DNA from: Caulobacteraceae bacterium
GTDB lineage: Bacteria; Pseudomonadota; Alphaproteobacteria; Caulobacterales; Caulobacteraceae
Direction: 5' to 3'
Assembly: GCA_004144935.1 (NCBI GenBank)
Contig: SDZP01000169.1
Span: 1-7,247, forward strand
Length of the DNA stretch: 7,247 nucleotides
Shown piece by piece: positions 5,494 to 7,247 of the stretch (the first letter of the stretch is position 1; the number at the start of each line of letters is the position of its first letter). Both the position numbers and the translations under genes were made by a program. The notes beneath the pieces are model-generated. The model did no database searches. It worked only from the letters and a program-made list of their open reading frames with translations, and was not told where the DNA came from.

Positions 5494-6011
5494 GAGCAGC
5501 CCCTTTCATCCTGTTGGTCCCAACCCTACGCGGGACAATGCGGCGAGCCTGCCCCGCAATCGCCTGTCAGGCAACCACCGTTCTGCAGCCGTGGCGAGCG
5601 TCTTCAAGCGAAAATGCTGGCCGTCTGTTCGGTCGGGGCGCGGGGGTCCGGGCCGTGGCGGTTGGTTCCGTTGGTCCCCTTCAGCAGCATGAAGATGAAG
5701 ACGACGAAGCCGCCCATCGGCACGAGACCGAGCAGCACGAACCAGCCCGAAAGGTCCTGGTCGTGCAGCCGGCGCACGGTGACGGCCAGTTCGGGGATGA
5801 TCAGCGCCAGATAGACCAGGCAGGCAAGCCCCAGCCAGAGGCTGGCCAGGATGCCGATGGGACCACCATTGGAATCGCGGTCGCTGATCCCGACGATGAT
5901 CACGAACGGGACCACGAAGGCGACGACCAGCAACACTCTGAAAAGAAAGAACATCCAGAATTCCGTGCGCGTCGCGCGGCCATGGAAGTCGGCGTATTTG
6001 CGCAACGGCGC
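5439..6011 (-). repeat. near-identical direct repeat within the two DUF805 genes
   Basis: The 34-base segments 5439-5472 and 5978-6011 differ at two positions and share the exact 20-mer GAAGTCGGCGTATTTGCGCA (5446-5465 and 5985-6004). They encode the conserved N-terminal APLRKYADF region of both paralogues, 539 bp apart. This reflects duplication with strong local conservation or gene conversion and could support recombination deleting one copy. The coordinates given span both copies and the sequence between. Confidence 0.85.
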
Positions 6012-6026
6012 GATCATCTGGTCCAT
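5604..6026 (-). CDS. DUF805 family inner-membrane protein (first of tandem pair)
   Basis: A 140-aa paralogue of the following gene, also DUF805 (YhaH-like), function unknown. Features in order: IAPLRKYADFHGRATRTEFW (5-24), hydrophobic span about 25-47, a charged loop SDRDSNGG (48-55), a second hydrophobic segment about 57-82, signature RRLHDQDLSGWF (85-96), a third span about 96-115, and GTNGTNRHGPDPR (117-129). The start ATG (6026-6024) has GAGGGG five bases upstream. It begins 49 bp after the stop of the UPF0178 gene, so the two could share a transcript. Duplicate DUF805 genes side by side are not rare. Confidence 0.92.
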   Translation of the reverse strand: MDQMIAPLRKYADFHGRATRTEFWMFFLFRVLLVVAFVVPFVIIVGISDRDSNGGPIGILASLWLGLACLVYLALIIPELAVTVRRLHDQDLSGWFVLLGLVPMGGFVVFIFMLLKGTNGTNRHGPDPRAPTEQTASIFA

Positions 6027-6075
6027 GTCATCCCCTCTTGCCCTGGACCGCAGACTAGCGTTCGGCGCGCCGGCT

Positions 6076-6540
6076 TCAACCCGGGCGCCGTTTGGCGATG
6101 TTCACCGCCTGGTCGAGGGCCTGCAGGAAGCGGGAGCGGTCCTCGCGGCCGAAGGGCGGCGGGCCGCCGGTGATCTCGCCGGTCGAGCGGATGTGCTCCA
6201 TGATCGAGCGGGTGGCCAGGGCCGAGCCGATGCTGTCGGGGGTGAACGGCCGGCCGTTGGGTTTCAGCACCTGGGCCCCCGCCTTGAGGCAGAGGTCGGC
6301 CAGCGGGATGTCGTTGGTGATGACGATGTCCCTGGGCCCGCAGCGCTCGGCGATCCAGGCGTCGGCGACGTCGGGGCCGGCGTCGACGATGACCCGCTCG
6401 ACCAGCGGCGACTGGGGAACCATCATGAAGCTGTTGGCGACGACGAAGGTCTTCAGGCCGTAGCGGCCCGCCACCCTGTAGGTCTCGTCCTTCACCGGGC
6501 AGGCGTCGGCGTCGATGAAGAAACGGATGGGAGCGGTCAT
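6076..6540 (-). CDS. UPF0178 (YaiI/YqxD, DUF188) family protein
   Basis: A 154-aa protein of the UPF0178 family, related to PIN/NYN-type nuclease folds by structure prediction; activity not established. The N-terminal IDADACPVKDE (9-19) is the family signature, with Asp10 and Asp12 likely acidic site residues. VITNDIPLADLCLKAGA follows in the middle, then LKPNGRPFTPDSIG and a C-terminal TGGPPPFGREDRSRFLQALD. The frame extends upstream to an ATG at 6597 (173 aa), but the family normally begins a few residues before the DADACP motif, so I chose the internal ATG at 6540-6538. The Shine-Dalgarno there is poor (ACAGGG ends one base from the ATG), whereas AAGGA lies three bases before the 6597 ATG, so the longer form cannot be excluded. 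Upstream, 6595-6620 is AT-rich and may hold the promoter. Confidence 0.9.
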   Translation of the reverse strand: MTAPIRFFIDADACPVKDETYRVAGRYGLKTFVVANSFMMVPQSPLVERVIVDAGPDVADAWIAERCGPRDIVITNDIPLADLCLKAGAQVLKPNGRPFTPDSIGSALATRSIMEHIRSTGEITGGPPPFGREDRSRFLQALDQAVNIAKRRPG

Positions 6541-6657
6541 GCCCTGTCGTAAAGCAGGCGGCCGGGGCTTTGTCAGCCACCGGAGCGATGAAACCATTAT
6601 TCCTTATTAACGTTTGACCCTCATCGCCCCGCCCGAGGGGCCGTGGTGGAGGTCGTC

Positions 6658-6741
6658 ATGCGCAGGTTCTTCAAGCGGCTGGTGGCCAATATCGACGCGA
6701 TGATCTGGAGCGTCGGCGCCGCGGCGCAGACCCGTCCCTGA
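6658..6741 (+). CDS. small ORF, 27-aa basic hydrophobic peptide
   Basis: ATG CGC AGG opens a 27-residue peptide that begins MRRFFKRLVANIDAMIWSVG and ends AAAQTRP. GGAGG lies five bases before the ATG (6650-6654 region), the best Shine-Dalgarno in the window. The gene is in an otherwise empty gap between the UPF0178 gene (divergent) and the tRNA. The peptide is basic at its N-terminus (four Arg/Lys in the first seven residues) with an amphipathic middle, which could suit membrane or nucleic-acid contact. I do not recognise the family. A weak promoter, TTGTCA at 6570 and CATTAT at 6595 with a 19-base spacer, lies upstream. Alternatively it is chance: in GC-rich DNA short ORFs are common, but not usually with such a ribosome site. 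Confidence 0.5.
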   Translation: MRRFFKRLVANIDAMIWSVGAAAQTRP

Positions 6742-6768
6742 AGGTGGCGTAGGCGGCGGGGCCCTGTG

Positions 6769-6844
6769 TGGTGCCGGCTGCAGGAATCGAACCCGCGACC
6801 TTCGGTTTACAAAACCGCTGCTCTACCATCTGAGCTAAGCCGGC
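6769..6844 (-). tRNA. tRNA-Thr (anticodon UGU), CCA encoded
   Basis: Reading the minus strand gives a full 76-nt cloverleaf. The acceptor GCCGGCT pairs with AGCCGGC over seven base pairs. The D arm is GCTC-AGATGGTA-GAGC, the anticodon loop TTTGTAA has TGT at 6811-6809, the variable loop is AGGTC, and the T arm is GCGGG-TTCGATT-CCTGC. Discriminator A (6772) is followed by a genomic CCA (6771-6769). Anticodon UGU reads ACA/ACG threonine codons. The outermost anticodon-stem pair (G27-A43) is a mismatch; the other four pair. It is a single tRNA gene, not in a cluster, and no integrase or att duplication is seen beside it. Confidence 0.97.
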
Positions 6845-6884
6845 TTCCGGAGCGATTTCAGTCGCTTGGGATGATCGCCCGCGA

Positions 6885-6900
6885 CCGATGGGACCATCGG
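6885..6900. repeat. short inverted repeat between sialidase-like gene and tRNA
   Basis: CCGATGG-GA-CCATCGG is a perfect inverted repeat with 7-bp arms, 55 bp beyond the sialidase-like stop codon and 40 bp before the tRNA 5' end. It could be a transcript-end hairpin for the former or a protein site near the tRNA promoter. No T-run follows on either strand, so I call it only a repeat. Otherwise 6845-6954 shows no gene. Confidence 0.4.
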
Positions 6901-6954
6901 GGCGAGTCAGGCGTCTGATACCGGCTTGAGCCCGATCCGACCAGCCCTCAATCG

Positions 6955-7247
6955 CTATGGCTGCCGGGCCGGCGCCGCCGCCATGTCCTCGATGGCTCGC
7001 AGCGGCAGGCTGAGAAGCTCGATGTCCTCCTTGTTGCGGGAGTAGGCGACATAGAGCCGGCCCGCATGCTCCAGAAGCTGGGGGTACTGGTAGCCCGAGG
7101 TCTTGCGCTGGCCGAAGATCCGCCGGCTGGTCGGGGCGTCGATCAGGATGCCCATGGCCGTGAAGGTCTGGCCGTCGCGCGACACCGACAGGACCAGAGG
7201 ACTGCGGTCGCGGACCTGCGGCCGCAGTCCTCTGGTCCTGTCGGTGT
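6955..7247 (-). CDS. BNR/sialidase-family protein, C-terminal fragment
   Basis: The frame is open to the right edge, so this is the C-terminal part of a longer protein. The readable portion is VRDRSPLVLSVSRDGQTF, then a variable stretch, then SGYQYPQLLEHAGRLYVAYSRNKEDIELLSLPL. The YQYP and YVAYSRNKEDIE elements are typical of the last blades of bacterial exo-alpha-sialidase-like BNR-repeat beta-propellers, which are often secreted glycosidases or related proteins. The catalytic residues would be upstream and cannot be checked. An internal GTG (7185-7183) is not a credible start because homologous sequence continues before it. Codons beyond about 7221 come from the fold-back repeat and are probably not genuine protein. 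The gene is followed on the same strand by the tRNA. Confidence 0.72.
   Translation of the reverse strand, partial: TDRTRGLRPQVRDRSPLVLSVSRDGQTFTAMGILIDAPTSRRIFGQRKTSGYQYPQLLEHAGRLYVAYSRNKEDIELLSLPLRAIEDMAAAPARQP
7182..7247. repeat. perfect 26-bp fold-back inverted repeat at the window end
   Basis: Positions 7182-7207 and 7222-7247 are exact reverse complements around a 14-base spacer (TCGCGGACCTGCGG). The left arm is coding sequence of the sialidase-like gene (encoding SPLVLSV on the minus strand), so the right arm copies it backwards. CTGCGG occurs at both the inner edge of the left arm (7202-7207) and at 7216-7221, next to CCGCAG, giving microhomology for a strand switch. Position at the sequence end points to an assembly or amplification chimera rather than a natural element. 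Confidence 0.9.

Noticed and set aside
6769..6844. tRNA gene as an integration site of a mobile element
   Set aside because: No integrase, no direct repeat of the tRNA 3' end, and no change in composition is visible within the window.
54..7225. NotI-type sites (GCGGCCGC) at both anomalous window ends (54-61 and 7218-7225), suggesting cloning junctions
   Set aside because: The same octamer also occurs inside intact genes at 1136-1143, 1996-2003 and 3887-3894, so it is simply common in this GC-rich DNA.

Overview
The window is a GC-rich (strong G/C third-position bias), densely coding bacterial chromosomal segment. It looks alphaproteobacterial, and a Caulobacterales relative (Caulobacter/Phenylobacterium-like) is my best guess. 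That guess rests on overall protein character (AceE-like transketolase, ArfB, lipoprotein cytochrome c, two DUF805 proteins, UPF0178 protein); no marker gene here settles taxonomy. I see no phage, transposon, CRISPR or defence genes, and this reads as ordinary housekeeping/accessory chromosome.

Layout, left to right. (a) 1-689, minus strand: an ABC-2/EcsA-type ABC transporter ATPase running off the left edge, with a reading-frame break near position 52. (b) 690-932: a 243-bp divergent intergenic region with two perfect palindromes (737-751 and 826-851) and a candidate promoter for the ABC gene. (c) 933-3287, plus strand: a complete 784-aa thiamine-diphosphate enzyme of the transketolase / homodimeric pyruvate dehydrogenase E1-like family. 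(d) 6540-3284: seven minus-strand genes reading away from the right side: a UPF0178 (YaiI-like) protein, two tandem DUF805 membrane proteins, the ribosome-rescue hydrolase ArfB, a lipoprotein c-type cytochrome, and two paralogous SnoaL/NTF2-like proteins. The last three are tightly packed (gaps of 10 and 27 bp) and probably co-transcribed from a promoter at about 4551-4579. The final SnoaL stop codon overlaps the stop codon of the convergent transketolase gene. (e) 6658-6741, plus strand: a small 27-aa ORF with a very good Shine-Dalgarno. (f) 6769-6844, minus strand: tRNA-Thr(UGU) with encoded CCA. (g) 6955-7247, minus strand: the C-terminal part of a BNR/sialidase-like protein, cut by the right edge, where the last 66 bases form a perfect 26-bp fold-back inverted repeat that looks like an assembly artefact.

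There is no obvious single pathway linking these genes. The most interesting regulatory structures are the 14-bp perfect inverted repeat that buries the arfB start codon (5034-5073), the 26-bp perfect palindrome upstream of the transketolase-like gene, and the 8-bp inverted repeat over the likely -35 element of the cytochrome operon. Both window ends carry anomalies (frame break; fold-back) that should be treated as possible assembly errors before any biological reading. I did not find convincing evidence of a new multi-gene system.
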